From Paenibacillus sp. HGH0039 (GTDB taxonomy: Bacteria; Bacillota; Bacilli; Paenibacillales; NBRC-103111), in the NCBI RefSeq assembly GCF_000411255.1, contig NZ_KE150412.1, positions 487,609 to 551,608 on the forward strand: a stretch of 64,000 nucleotides of DNA. Reading direction: 5' to 3'. Both the position numbers and the translations under genes were made by a program. Positions 52,209-62,269 of this stretch are shown in pieces (within the stretch, counting starts at the first letter, position 1; the number at the start of each line of letters is the position of its first letter). The notes under the pieces are model-generated. The model was not told the origin of the DNA. It saw nothing but the letters and a program-made list of their open reading frames with translations, and did not search any database.

Positions 52209-53483
52209 TTAACCTTCAAGCAGCAGGGATTCCGGATCTTCGAGCAGTTCTTTGACGGTTACGAGGAAGCGAACCGCCTCGCTGCCGTCTACGATACGGT
52301 GATCGTAGGAAAGCGCGATGTACATCATCGGACGGTTTTCCATTCTTTCCGCATCGATCGCAACCGGACGGATCTGGATTTTGTGCATGCCCAGAATGCC
52401 CACTTGCGGAGCGTTAAGAATCGGTGTGGACAGCAGGGAACCGAATACGCCGCCGTTCGTAATCGTGAACGTACCGCCTTGAAGGTCGGACAGCGCCAGT
52501 GTGTTGGCACGCGCTTTGCCGGCCAGGTCTCCGATTTGCTTCTCGATATCCGCAAAGCTCAGACGATCCGCTTCGCGAACGACCGGAACGACCAAACCTT
52601 CTTTCGCGGATACAGCGATACCGATGTCGTAGAACTGCTTCACTACGATATCGTCTCCGTCGATCTCGGCGTTCAGATGAGGGAATTTCTTCAACGCGCC
52701 AACGACCGCTTTCGTGAAGAAGGACATAAAGCCCAGACCCACATCGTGCTTGTCAAGGAACGCCTGCTTGCGGCGTTTACGCACGTCGAGAATCGCCGTC
52801 ATGTCGACTTCGTTGAAAGTCGTCAGCATGGCAGCCGTGTGCTGAGCTTCCACCAGACGGTTCGCGATAGTCTGACGGCGGCGGGACATGCGCTTGCGCT
52901 CAACCGGTTTGCCCGGTACCGCTTGCTGTGCGGCTTGTCCGGCGCCCCCAGACTTCGCGGCAGCCGGCGCGCTCGCCGGTTGTGCCGCTTGCGTGCCGTG
53001 GGACTTCACGTCGTCCGAGTATACGCGGCCGATCGGATCCTGCGATTTGACCTGGCTCAGGTCGATACCGCGCTCTCTGGCAAGCTTTCTGGCTGCCGGC
53101 GAAGCGGCCAGCGACGCGCTGTCGCTATCCGCTGCGGAAGCCGCTGGAGCTTTGGCAGGAGCTTGAGCCGCCGGGGAAGCTGCAGGAGCTTCCGCCGCTT
53201 TCGGAGCCTCAGGCGCTGCTGCAGGAGCCGCAGACGCCTGTGCGCCGGAGGAAGCGCCGATCACGCCGACGATTTCGCCGACCGATACGTTGTCGCCTTC
53301 CTGCTTGCGGATCTCAGACAGGACGCCGTCTTGTTCCGCGCTGATTTCCAGGTTTACTTTGTCCGTTTCAAGTTCAACAAGCAAGTCGCCTTGACTTACC
53401 GTACTTCCTTCAGTCACAAGCCATTTAGAGATGGTTGCCTCAGTAATAGATTCGCCTAATTCAGGCACTTTAATATCAGCCAC
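52209..53483 (-). CDS. odhB: Dihydrolipoyl succinyltransferase, 2-oxoglutarate dehydrogenase E2
   Basis: 424 residues. Lipoyl domain at residues 1-77 with the modified Lys in [12 protein letters not shown], an Ala/Pro-rich linker, a peripheral-subunit-binding domain ([15 protein letters not shown]), a second linker, and the catalytic domain with [12 protein letters not shown] near the C-terminus. GTG start, AGGAGG eight bases upstream. It transfers succinyl groups from E1 to CoA. It follows odhA by 25 bases. Confidence 0.96.
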   Translation of the reverse strand: MADIKVPELGESITEATISKWLVTEGSTVSQGDLLVELETDKVNLEISAEQDGVLSEIRKQEGDNVSVGEIVGVIGASSGAQASAAPAAAPEAPKAAEAPAASPAAQAPAKAPAASAADSDSASLAASPAARKLARERGIDLSQVKSQDPIGRVYSDDVKSHGTQAAQPASAPAAAKSGGAGQAAQQAVPGKPVERKRMSRRRQTIANRLVEAQHTAAMLTTFNEVDMTAILDVRKRRKQAFLDKHDVGLGFMSFFTKAVVGALKKFPHLNAEIDGDDIVVKQFYDIGIAVSAKEGLVVPVVREADRLSFADIEKQIGDLAGKARANTLALSDLQGGTFTITNGGVFGSLLSTPILNAPQVGILGMHKIQIRPVAIDAERMENRPMMYIALSYDHRIVDGSEAVRFLVTVKELLEDPESLLLEG

Positions 53484-53508
53484 GATGGTGACCTCCTATG
53501 CAGGTTTA

Positions 53509-56358
53509 TTATTCCGGTTGTTTAAGAGCTAGCGAGATGATCTGGTTATGTTCGAACGTATGAATCTCCTGGAAGCCGCTGGCCGGGCTGGAGCGGTCAG
53601 GCAGACCCTCGTAACGCACGTTGACTTTATCCGGCGCAAGGGAACGGATTCTGGATTCCATGAAGTTCCAGGAGCCCATGTTCCGGGGTTCTTCCTGTAC
53701 CCAGACGATTTCTTTCAGTCCAGGGAACTTCGCGATGATTTCCGAGATATCCTGTTCCGGCAGCGGGTAAAGCTGCTCTACACGGGCAATATGAAGCCAC
53801 GAGAAATCGCGGTCTTCGGAAGTTTCAAGCGCTTCTTCCAGATCGATCGCCATTTTACCGGTGGTCAGCACAAGACGTTTCACTTTCTTCGGCTGATCGC
53901 CAAGGCCTTTCTGTTCCATGACCGGCAGGAAGGAGCTTTCGCTGAATTCCTTGCCGTCGGACGATACGCGCGCGTTACGGATAAGGCTTTTCGGCGCCAT
54001 AATAACGAGCGGACGAGCCTCTTCGCGTTCCGTAATGGCAGCCTGGCGGCGGAGAATATGGAAATATTGCGCCGCGCTGCTCAGGTTCGCGACCGTCCAG
54101 TTGTTCTCTGCGGAAAGCTGCAGGAAACGTTCCAGACGGGCACTGGAATGCTCCGGTCCTTGACCTTCGTAGCCGTGCGGCAGAAGCATCACGAGACTGG
54201 ATTTTTGCTCCCATTTGGAGCGGCCCGCGGAAATGAACTGGTCGATGATCACCTGCGCCGCATTGGCGAAATCGCCGTACTGGGCTTCCCAGATCACGAG
54301 CGTTTCCGGCGAATACACGTTGTAGCCGTATTCGAAAGCAAGGACAGAGCCTTCGGACAGCGGGCTGTTGTAAATCGCGAACGATGCGCGCGCCTGAGGC
54401 AGCTTGTGCAGCGGCGAGTAGGTCGAGCCGTTCTTCACATCGTGAAGCACGAGATGGCGATGCGCGAACGTTCCGCGCCCTACGTCCTGTCCGCTGATCC
54501 GGATCGGCTTGCCGTCGGCCAGGATCGATGCGAACGCCAGCGTCTCCGCGAGCGCCCAGTCTACCTTGCCGCCTTCGTTAAGCGCGTCTCCGCGGCGTTC
54601 CAGGATACGCTGCAATTTCGGGTAGACGTTGAAATCTTCCGGCCATGTAATCAGCTCGCGGTTGATTTCCTGCAGTTCCTGAAGCGGAACGGCCGTCTTG
54701 ATTTTCTTGAGATCGTCGAAAATAGCCGGCTCGGCGACACGCTTTCCCTTGCCTTGGTGATTTTTGACGAGTTCGTACGCTTCCTGAAGCGTATTCTGGA
54801 TGTTCTGGATCATCTGCTGGTAGCCGTTGTCGTCTACGAGCCCTTCCTGCTTCAGCTTTTCCGCATAGAGGACGGAGATCGTCGAATGGTTCTTCACTTT
54901 GCCGTACATCAGCGGCTGAGTCGTTTCCGGATCGTCGTTCTCGTTGTGTCCGTAACGACGGTAGCCGATCAGGTCGATCAGGAAGTCTTTCTTGAACCGG
55001 TTGCGGTATTCGCAAGCCAGACGCGCCGCCGCAAGGCATGCTTCCGGGTCGTCCGCGTTAACGTGAACGATCGGAATCTCGTACCCTTTGGCCAGGTCGC
55101 TCGCATAGTGAGTGGAGCGGGAATCCGTGCTGTCGGTCGTGAAACCTACCCGGTTGTTGACGATGATATGGATCGTTCCGCCGTTCTCGTAACCGGTCAG
55201 CTTCGTAAAGTTGAGTGTCTCCGCAACGATACCTTCACCAGGGAACGCGGCGTCGCCGTGCATGACAATACAAGCCGCCTTGTTCAGATCCTGTTCTGGA
55301 TAGCCGGGATTTTCACGATTATCTTGTGCCGCACGCGCAAAGCCCTCAACGACTGCGCCTACAAACTCCAAGTGACTCGGGTTGTTCGCGAGTGTCAGCT
55401 TGGCTTCTCTAGTTTCGCCTTCCTTGATTGAGCGTCGTGCACCCAGGTGGTACTTTACGTCCCCTGTCCAGCCGTAGTTGATTCCCGTGGAACCTTCGGA
55501 TGGAATGATGTCTTTGTTCGGCGCATGATGGAATTCCGCAAAAATTTTCTTATACGGCTTACCCAGAATGTGAGCGAGCACGTTTAAGCGTCCGCGGTGG
55601 GCCATCCCCATCAGAATGTGTTCCGCTCCGTCGTGAACGACTTCATGAACGATTTCGTCTAAAAGTGGAATAAGTACGTCCGTACCCTGCAGGGAGAAAC
55701 GCTTCTGACCGACGAACGTGCGGTGCAGGAAGCTTTCGAACTGCTCTGTCTGTACCAGGCGGTCCAGAAGCTTGGTCCGCTCTTCTTTGGTCAGCGGCTC
55801 GATAGATGCGCCCGATTCCGCTTGACGGTTCAGCCAATTACGCTCGTCTTCCTCATGAACATGGCTGAACTCGAAACCGATCGATTGGGAGTATCTTTGA
55901 CGCAGACGCTGGATCGCTTCCCAGCCGTTCGCCACGTCGGACGGAGCTTCTTCCCACACGATTGAAGCCGGCATTGCCAACAGATCTTCTTTGGTCAGAC
56001 CGTATGTGCCCGGCTCAAGAAGTCTGGTATCCGGGTTGGTGCTCAGACCCAGCGGGTCCAGGTTGGCAGCTAAGTGCCCGTATGTGCGAATATTCCACAC
56101 CAGTTTGCCGACGGCGACGACTTTCTTCAGCACGTTCGGGTCGCTGGTGGTAGTGGTTCCTGCGTTTGCCTGACCTTCGGATTGGACGGTTTGTACCGAT
56201 GCCGGAGGCGCTCCAAAACGCGCAAACAGGTCCCGATAAGCTGCTTCCACAGAATCGGGATCGTTCAGATACTGCTCATACTTCTCTTGAATGTAACCTA
56301 GGTTCGGCCCGTAATAAGATTCCCAGGGCCACCGACTGCCTTCCACTTCATTCCTCAT
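53509..56358 (-). CDS. odhA: 2-oxoglutarate dehydrogenase E1
   Basis: About 949 residues. An N-terminal GPNLGYIQEKYEQYLNDPDSVEAAYRDLF segment anchors to the complex. The thiamine-diphosphate fold includes GMAHRGRLNVLAHILGKPY, HGDAAFPGEGIVAETLN and VNNRVGFTT; the C-terminal half carries GRGTFAHRHLVLHD and the transketolase-like domain. It decarboxylates 2-oxoglutarate in the TCA cycle. E3 must be encoded elsewhere. The ATG at 56358 follows GAGGCGG at a long spacing. Confidence 0.96.
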   Translation of the reverse strand: MRNEVEGSRWPWESYYGPNLGYIQEKYEQYLNDPDSVEAAYRDLFARFGAPPASVQTVQSEGQANAGTTTTSDPNVLKKVVAVGKLVWNIRTYGHLAANLDPLGLSTNPDTRLLEPGTYGLTKEDLLAMPASIVWEEAPSDVANGWEAIQRLRQRYSQSIGFEFSHVHEEDERNWLNRQAESGASIEPLTKEERTKLLDRLVQTEQFESFLHRTFVGQKRFSLQGTDVLIPLLDEIVHEVVHDGAEHILMGMAHRGRLNVLAHILGKPYKKIFAEFHHAPNKDIIPSEGSTGINYGWTGDVKYHLGARRSIKEGETREAKLTLANNPSHLEFVGAVVEGFARAAQDNRENPGYPEQDLNKAACIVMHGDAAFPGEGIVAETLNFTKLTGYENGGTIHIIVNNRVGFTTDSTDSRSTHYASDLAKGYEIPIVHVNADDPEACLAAARLACEYRNRFKKDFLIDLIGYRRYGHNENDDPETTQPLMYGKVKNHSTISVLYAEKLKQEGLVDDNGYQQMIQNIQNTLQEAYELVKNHQGKGKRVAEPAIFDDLKKIKTAVPLQELQEINRELITWPEDFNVYPKLQRILERRGDALNEGGKVDWALAETLAFASILADGKPIRISGQDVGRGTFAHRHLVLHDVKNGSTYSPLHKLPQARASFAIYNSPLSEGSVLAFEYGYNVYSPETLVIWEAQYGDFANAAQVIIDQFISAGRSKWEQKSSLVMLLPHGYEGQGPEHSSARLERFLQLSAENNWTVANLSSAAQYFHILRRQAAITEREEARPLVIMAPKSLIRNARVSSDGKEFSESSFLPVMEQKGLGDQPKKVKRLVLTTGKMAIDLEEALETSEDRDFSWLHIARVEQLYPLPEQDISEIIAKFPGLKEIVWVQEEPRNMGSWNFMESRIRSLAPDKVNVRYEGLPDRSSPASGFQEIHTFEHNQIISLALKQPE

Positions 56359-56665
56359 AGCTGTAATTTTCCGCCTCACTTTTAAGATATTAGTTCTGCT
56401 CGTATAGAACATCCTAGCATAACAATAACGATAGCCCTCCTCGTCGAGAATCTCTCCTCAATTTCAGGTATCGTCATCAAATGTGGAAATTACAATACTT
56501 ATTATAATGCAGTCTATAGAAAAGTCCAAAAAAATTGCGCATTTTGTCACAAGAGTTCACAATTTAGCCGGCAATTATGGCTTTTTTGGTAAAAACCTCA
56601 TAGATTGCCGGTTTTTTCGACAAATTTTCAGACAATTCACCTTAAAAAAAGAGGGATTTCAGCCG

Positions 56666-57487
56666 TTATTTCTTCTCCGGCATCGCCCGTTCTTCGAAAT
56701 GTTCAGAAAGTGTTCGCAATCCTTCCGCCAATTCCGGTCCGGAAACCGGTCTTCCGTGTCCGGTGACGGCTAAAGACGGCTGTAATCCTTCCAGAAACCG
56801 GACGGAGATTTTGGCCGCTTCCCAGTCGGTCGTAAAATATTTCGGGGGTCCGTTTACCTCCGGCGTCTGCATGATCACTTTATAAAGCGACTCCTGCTTG
56901 ACGTTCACGAAAGCGTCACCCGCGATCAGTGCCTTATCCTTGTCCCGGAAAAGGGAAATATGCCCGGGTGTGTGTCCCGGCGTATGAATCCATCTCCAGT
57001 CCTGCATTTCGGGTATGGAGCCGTCCGGCGGAAGCTTGCGCAAATAGCTGCCCAGATCAATCCCGTCGTTCGGGAAAACGGGAGACATTTTGGCGACGAG
57101 TCCGCTGTCCACGTCCGGGTCGGCGGGCGGATAGTCCTGCATGCCGTTCAGATAAGGAAATTCGAGCTCGTGCGCGTAGACAGGCGCGTTCCACCGCTTA
57201 ACAAGCTCGATGATAGCCCCGACATGGTCGAAATGACCGTGGGTCAATACAATCGCGCGCGGAGGCACGGTCCCGAACCGCTTTTCCGCGGCTTGGATAA
57301 TCTCGTCCGCGGAACGCGGCATTCCCGCGTCCACAAGCACCCAGCCCTGCGGATTGCTGACTTCCCCCACAAACACGACATTCACGATCTGCAGGGTGAG
57401 GCAGTAGATGTCCGGGGCGGCCTCGGTCCCTTCCCCGCTCTTGATAGACGTAACCGGCAACCTTTTGTCTTCAAATGTATTTTCCAT
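56666..57487 (-). CDS. Metallo-beta-lactamase-fold hydrolase
   Basis: About 273 residues from the ATG at 57487, AGAGGAG eight bases upstream. Zinc motif LTHGHFDHVGAI (HxHxDH), further His in IHTPGHTPGHIS, Asp in LIAGDAFV and a final GHGRPV. This is the glyoxalase II-like type of MBL hydrolase. A long open frame continues upstream to 58207 but overlaps the ger operon antisense and is not coding. Confidence 0.88.
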   Translation of the reverse strand: MENTFEDKRLPVTSIKSGEGTEAAPDIYCLTLQIVNVVFVGEVSNPQGWVLVDAGMPRSADEIIQAAEKRFGTVPPRAIVLTHGHFDHVGAIIELVKRWNAPVYAHELEFPYLNGMQDYPPADPDVDSGLVAKMSPVFPNDGIDLGSYLRKLPPDGSIPEMQDWRWIHTPGHTPGHISLFRDKDKALIAGDAFVNVKQESLYKVIMQTPEVNGPPKYFTTDWEAAKISVRFLEGLQPSLAVTGHGRPVSGPELAEGLRTLSEHFEERAMPEKK

Positions 57488-57697
57488 CCATCCGGCTCCT
57501 CTCCGTACTCCGTAGTTTTCCAAATAAGGCTGCGCCTGCTTATACTTACCCCATTGCCCGCAAAAAAATCGGCTCTTTCCCGGGTTTTCTGCGTGTTGTC
57601 GGATGCGTTCGTGCGTTAAAGCCGAATAAGGGGACAGGAGGTATAAATCTTCCCTCTTTTCACAAAATAGGAAAAACCGCCGGAAAGGTGATCGGCT

Positions 57698-59176
57698 ATG
57701 CGTTTCAAAAAATGGATACGTTTGTTTTCCAGTACGAATCCCCCTTCGCCCGTCATCCGGCAAATTCATGCCGATCCTCCCGTGCTTTCCAGGATCAAGG
57801 AACAGTTTAAAGACTGCAGCGATCTTACCCAGCGGGAGTTTCCGGAGCCGGAGATCACGCTTTTTTATTTCAAACACATGGTCAGCCCCGATTTGCTCGA
57901 GCGTGAAATTTTGACCCCGCTCGAAAATATCCAGGAGAACGAAACGGACCAGCTGCTGCAAAATTCGATTTTTCTCCGTGTGACCGAGGAAAACATCCTT
58001 GTCGAGAAAATCGTCAGCGGCTGGGCCGCCCTGTTCGTCAAGGGGGCCGCCTATGCCGTCGATATTTACGGGCCCGAAGTCCGGGTCATCGAACAGTCGG
58101 AGACGGAAGGCGTTATCGTCGGCCCCCACGACGCTTTTACGGAATCTCCGGAAGCGAACTTGTCTCTCATCCGCAGGCGGGTGAAAAGCAACCGCCTGAA
58201 AGTCCAAGCGTTTACCGTAGGCGAGGTTACGAACAGCAAAATATTCGTCCTATACATCGATGGAATCGCCAACATGGATTACGTCAATACGATGACGCAG
58301 CGTATACAGGCCATCGAGACGGACGCGATCTTCGATGCAACCATGCTCGTCCAGCTCATCGACGATTTTCCCAACTCGTTGTTTCCGGTTATGCTGAACA
58401 CGGAACGCCCCGACGTTGCGGCCTCCAAACTTGTGGAAGGCAAAGTCGTCACTATTGTCGAGCAGAGCCCGTCGGTCATCTGCGGACCGACTTCCTTTTT
58501 CGAATTTTTTATTTCGCCGGACGACTATTACAGCCGTTGGGCGGTCGGCACCGCGACCCGCTTACTGCGTTACACGGCTTTTGTCATCACGATTTCGTTT
58601 ACGGCTCTCTACGTCTCCGTTACGACTTACCACTACGAGATGATTCCGGACAATCTGATCACGACGCTGACGGAATCACGCAGCCGCGTCCCTTTTCCGC
58701 CCGTTTTCGAGGCGCTTCTGATGGAGACGACGATTGAACTGCTCCGGGAAGCCGGAGCCCGGCTCCCGACCAAAATCGGCCAAACGATCGGCATCGTTGG
58801 CGGTATCGTCATCGGACAGGCGGCCGTCCAGGCGGGTTTTACGAGCAATATCCTGATTATTGCGGTGGCCTCTTCGGCGATAGCCTCTTACGTGATTCCC
58901 AGCTATACAATGAGCGCTTCCATCCGGCTGATCCGCTTCGGTCTGGTTATCGCCGCCGGCGTGCTCGGCAATTTCGGCATAATGGCCGGTATCGCACTGG
59001 TCATCATCCACCTGGCCAAATTAACGAGCCTGGGCGCTCCGTATACGATTCCCGTCGCCCCCCTCAAATTAAAGGACTGGAAGGACATCTTTATCCGGGC
59101 CCCTTTCTGGAGCCTGAAAAGCCGGCCTGCCCAATCCTTGTCGATGAACAAAAAATACAACAAGCTCAAAAAGTAG
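57698..59176 (+). CDS. GerA-family spore germination protein, subunit A
   Basis: 492 residues. A soluble N-terminal domain (about 1-270) is followed by five to six membrane segments. Family signatures include VPFPPVFEALLMETTIELLREAGARLP and GIVGGIVIGQAAVQAGFTS. It is the A subunit of a germinant receptor in the spore inner membrane that senses nutrients. GAAAGGTG precedes the ATG. The B subunit gene follows within ten bases of its stop. Confidence 0.95.
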   Translation: MRFKKWIRLFSSTNPPSPVIRQIHADPPVLSRIKEQFKDCSDLTQREFPEPEITLFYFKHMVSPDLLEREILTPLENIQENETDQLLQNSIFLRVTEENILVEKIVSGWAALFVKGAAYAVDIYGPEVRVIEQSETEGVIVGPHDAFTESPEANLSLIRRRVKSNRLKVQAFTVGEVTNSKIFVLYIDGIANMDYVNTMTQRIQAIETDAIFDATMLVQLIDDFPNSLFPVMLNTERPDVAASKLVEGKVVTIVEQSPSVICGPTSFFEFFISPDDYYSRWAVGTATRLLRYTAFVITISFTALYVSVTTYHYEMIPDNLITTLTESRSRVPFPPVFEALLMETTIELLREAGARLPTKIGQTIGIVGGIVIGQAAVQAGFTSNILIIAVASSAIASYVIPSYTMSASIRLIRFGLVIAAGVLGNFGIMAGIALVIIHLAKLTSLGAPYTIPVAPLKLKDWKDIFIRAPFWSLKSRPAQSLSMNKKYNKLKK

Positions 59177-59185
59177 GTGGTTGCG

Positions 59186-60268
59186 TTGTCCAGGGAAAGA
59201 TTGTATACCCACCATGTCGGATTTCTCGTTTTCAATACGCAGATGGGCGTCGTGTTCTTCACTCTTCCCCGGATCGCGGCCACCTATTTCGGAACGAACG
59301 GATGGGCATCCATGCTGATCGTCTGTGTAATCGCCACCTTCAATATCTACCTGATTTCGCTTGTCAACAAATTAGGCAAGGGAGAGTCTTTCTTCGATAT
59401 CCTAGAGAAAGCGATTTCCAAGTGGGTGCTGGCGCCGCTTTACCTGTTCATGACCGCCGTGTTCAGTATGATCGGATGCCTGGTAGTCAAGCAGTATGTG
59501 CTCATTTACCAGCTTCTGATTTTTCCGTCTACGCCCGATATCGTGTTGAAGCTGGTAGTCGATCTGCTTGTACTGCTTCTTCTTCTCAAAGGAATTTATA
59601 CCATTTCGAAAGCGAACATCATATTCTGTCTGCTTTTGCTGCTGCTTGCCCCGATATTCGTTGCTTTTACGACGGAGTTTGATTCGGTCCGGCTAACCAC
59701 CTCCCTTTTTAAAGATGGAGAGAACAGTGTCAAGGGATTCATCACCATGTACAGCGCGTCTATGGGTTACGAGATCAGTCTCTTCTTCATTCCCTACGCA
59801 AGCAGGAGCGTCAAGTGGATGCGGGGAGTTTATATCGGAAATTTCGTGGTTACGTTCGTCTATCTTATGGTGACCTTCATCTGTTACGGCGTGTTCAGCT
59901 ATGTCCAGCTTAAACTTCAATCTTTCCCGCTGCTGGATTTGCTTGCTTATTTGAAATTTCCGTTTATGGAACGCATTCAGAATTTCCTTTACAGCGTTTT
60001 TCTGATTTCGGTTATCGTTACGTCCTCCATGTATTTCTGGACCAGCAAAGAGACCCTTAGCAGGCTGGTTCCCAAAATAAAAGGGACCTATCTATCCGCA
60101 GCCATCATGTTTGTCACGTTTTTCATTTCTTACATGGCCCAGACCCTGACGGTCGTGGAGAAGTGGTTCGGTTATCTCAGTGTCATGATTATTGGGCTGG
60201 CGTTCTTTCTTCCGGTATTTGCCCTCGTTGTCCTACTTTTCCGTAAAAGGAGCCTGCCGAATGTTTAA
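59186..60268 (+). CDS. GerB-family spore germination protein, subunit B
   Basis: About 360 residues, ten membrane segments, of the spore germination/APC transporter-like GerAB family (GVVFFTLPRIAATYFGTNGW; AVFSMIGCLVVKQYV). TTG 59186 has AGGTGG five bases upstream; GTG 59177 abuts the stop of the A subunit and is less likely. The B subunit is thought to bind the germinant. It overlaps the C subunit gene by eight bases. Confidence 0.92.
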   Translation: MSRERLYTHHVGFLVFNTQMGVVFFTLPRIAATYFGTNGWASMLIVCVIATFNIYLISLVNKLGKGESFFDILEKAISKWVLAPLYLFMTAVFSMIGCLVVKQYVLIYQLLIFPSTPDIVLKLVVDLLVLLLLLKGIYTISKANIIFCLLLLLLAPIFVAFTTEFDSVRLTTSLFKDGENSVKGFITMYSASMGYEISLFFIPYASRSVKWMRGVYIGNFVVTFVYLMVTFICYGVFSYVQLKLQSFPLLDLLAYLKFPFMERIQNFLYSVFLISVIVTSSMYFWTSKETLSRLVPKIKGTYLSAAIMFVTFFISYMAQTLTVVEKWFGYLSVMIIGLAFFLPVFALVVLLFRKRSLPNV

Positions 60269-61358
60269 GATGCGGCATCTTTTTCTTCCTTCGCTGCTTT
60301 TCCTTACCGGATGCTCAAGCGACCAGAATATACTGGAAAAGATCGGATACATCCAATCCGCCGCTTATGACTGGGCGCCCGACAACAAAATGAAGGTCAC
60401 CCTCAGTATCCCGGTGATCGAGAGGGAGTCCCGGGACGGATACGACGAAATACTGACCATTACAGCTTCGAGCAGCAAAGCGGCGAAAAACCTGCTATCC
60501 CGGAAAACGAGCCGGACGCTGGTCAGCGGCCAGCTCAGAAACCTGCTTTACGGCATCGAGCTGGCCAAAACCGGGTTGCGTCGGAACATGGACTCCATCT
60601 TGCGCGATCCTTCGATCTCCAAAAGGTCCAATATTATCCTGACGGAAGGCGAAGCGCACGATATCATCAACCGGGACTACACGGGGCATCCCAAAACGGA
60701 ACAATATGTAGATAAACTGCTGCAAAAAGAATTCCAGCTTCAGAATACGCCGCGCATTCTCCTCCATCAATTTGTCCGGGATTATTTTGATGAAGGCATC
60801 GATCCCATCGCGACCGTCATCCGCATTTCCGGTAATGATTTGGAAGTCAGCGGGATCGGTTTATTCAAAGAAGATGTGTATGTCACGAAGCTGCCTACGA
60901 AAGACATGATCTTTTTCAATCTGCTGTACCAGAATCAGAAGCAGGGCGAATTTTCATTTACCTTGAACGACGAGGATACCAAATCCATCATGTTCAACGC
61001 TATCTCCAGCAAGCGGAAAATTAAAATCCGCCGGGATGAGGAGGGCGTTCTTCATGCGGATATACAAATGGTGGTCCATGGAAGCGTCCTTGAGTATATC
61101 GGCAAACTAAATTTAAGCACGGATGACAGCGCCAAGGTCGAGAAGATGATGTCGGCCTATATCTCGGAGCATTCCGAGAGGGTCCTCTCGTTTATGCAAA
61201 AACACGGCGTCGATAGCATCGGGCTGGGCCGGTATGTCCGGAACGAACTGGGGTATGCGCAGTGGAAGAAGCTGGACTGGGCAGAGGCCTATCCGTCCGT
61301 ACAAGTCCATGTCCATGCCGATTTCCATATCAAAAATTTCGGTAATTTCTTTGATTGA
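60261..61358 (+). CDS. GerC-family spore germination lipoprotein, subunit C
   Basis: About 365 residues. Signal peptide ends in the lipobox LTGC, so the protein is lipid-anchored. The GerAC domain is marked by EKIGYIQSAAYDW and a C-terminal RYVRNELGYAQWKKLDW. AAAAGGAG is eight bases before the ATG at 60261. It is the last gene of the ger operon, with a terminator. Confidence 0.93.
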   Translation: MFKMRHLFLPSLLFLTGCSSDQNILEKIGYIQSAAYDWAPDNKMKVTLSIPVIERESRDGYDEILTITASSSKAAKNLLSRKTSRTLVSGQLRNLLYGIELAKTGLRRNMDSILRDPSISKRSNIILTEGEAHDIINRDYTGHPKTEQYVDKLLQKEFQLQNTPRILLHQFVRDYFDEGIDPIATVIRISGNDLEVSGIGLFKEDVYVTKLPTKDMIFFNLLYQNQKQGEFSFTLNDEDTKSIMFNAISSKRKIKIRRDEEGVLHADIQMVVHGSVLEYIGKLNLSTDDSAKVEKMMSAYISEHSERVLSFMQKHGVDSIGLGRYVRNELGYAQWKKLDWAEAYPSVQVHVHADFHIKNFGNFFD

Positions 61359-61380
61359 ACGCAGACAAATGCAAGAAAAG

Positions 61381-61417
61381 GCGCGGCAGCCCGTTTTGAC
61401 GGGTGCCGCGTCTTTTC
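61381..61417 (+). terminator. Terminator of the ger operon
   Basis: GCGGCAGCCCGT / ACGGGTGCCGC stem with a TTTG loop, then TCTTTTC. Confidence 0.85.
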
Positions 61418-61473
61418 TGTTGATTTCTCCGAAGTTCGAATTTCCGCCGAAGTACTTATTTTTCCTCCATGCC

Positions 61474-61502
61474 TTGTGCGTATGGAGCTTTCCTTGTATA
61501 CT
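61474..61502 (+). promoter_or_regulatory. Promoter of the YdjM-like gene
   Basis: TTGTGC (61474-61479), 17-base spacer, TATACT (61497-61502). A 16-base palindrome follows. Confidence 0.65.
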
Positions 61503-61508
61503 GTCTTA

Positions 61509-61524
61509 GCAAACATATGTTTGC
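61509..61524. promoter_or_regulatory. LexA-like palindrome upstream of the YdjM-like gene
   Basis: GCAAACATATGTTTGC, perfect. It resembles the Gram-positive SOS box CGAACnnnnGTTCG with A/T changes at the outer G/C, and lies at the predicted transcription start. Confidence 0.45.
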
Positions 61525-61555
61525 ATTCCTATCATCGTCAGTCAACGGAGGCATT

Positions 61556-62203
61556 ATGAAAGGTTCAACTCATCTCGCAATCGGCACTGCCATCGGACTT
61601 GCCGCGTCCGCTTTTCATCCTTTTACCCCAACGAATTTTGCGGTGTACATATCGGTGGCCGCTTTCTCCGCGTTGAGCGCGGATCTGGACGGTCCCAGCA
61701 TGCTGAGCAGCAAGCTCGGCAAAATTTCCAAATGGCTGCGCGAAGTGTTTCTGTGGGGAGGCGCTTTGCTTGTAGCAGCCGTGGCCTACCTCTTTTTTAC
61801 GGAGCATCAGTTTTACCCGGAACGGATGACGATCGCGGTCATGATTTTTCTGATCGGCTTCGTGACCAAGGAAGGGATCATCCGCAACGCGCTGGTCAGT
61901 CTGGTCGGAGCGGGCCTCATTTACTGGGGCTGGAATACTCAAATGAGATGGCTGATCGGACTCGGCGCTTTTGTCGTCTGGGCTCCCTGGTTGAAACACC
62001 GCGGGATGACGCACACGGTATGGGCGCTTGCGGCTTGGGGCGCCATCGGCATGGAGCTGGAGAAACAGCTGAAGCTGGAAGGCATTATGATGGTCGCCGT
62101 CGCGGGCTACTTCTCCCATCTGTTCGCGGATACCTTGACGCCAAGCGGTGTGAAATGGCTGTATCCGTTCTACAAAAAGTCTTTCAAAATCCCGTTTTTG
62201 TAG
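61556..62203 (+). CDS. YdjM/DUF457-like membrane-bound metal-dependent hydrolase
   Basis: 215 residues, four to five membrane segments. Typical features: MKGSTHLAIGTAIGLAAS at the start, LSADLDGPSML, KHRGMTHTVWAL and YFSHLFADTLTPSGVKWLYPF, giving His/Asp residues for a metal site. Function unknown; the E. coli relative YdjM is LexA-regulated. GGAGG precedes the ATG. Confidence 0.88.
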   Translation: MKGSTHLAIGTAIGLAASAFHPFTPTNFAVYISVAAFSALSADLDGPSMLSSKLGKISKWLREVFLWGGALLVAAVAYLFFTEHQFYPERMTIAVMIFLIGFVTKEGIIRNALVSLVGAGLIYWGWNTQMRWLIGLGAFVVWAPWLKHRGMTHTVWALAAWGAIGMELEKQLKLEGIMMVAVAGYFSHLFADTLTPSGVKWLYPFYKKSFKIPFL

Positions 62204-62269
62204 GTTTTGAAGGGCATCGTCCTCCATCGTCGTCTTATTAGGCAGATCACATAAGGACGGTGGAAGACA

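Noticed and set aside
53548-55431. A long plus-strand open frame (about 627 codons)
   Set aside because: It is antisense to odhA and has no recognisable motif.
57488-58207. Upstream extension of the metallo-beta-lactamase gene
   Set aside because: It runs antisense to the start of the ger operon and lacks a ribosome site; the ATG at 57487 with AGAGGAG is a better start.
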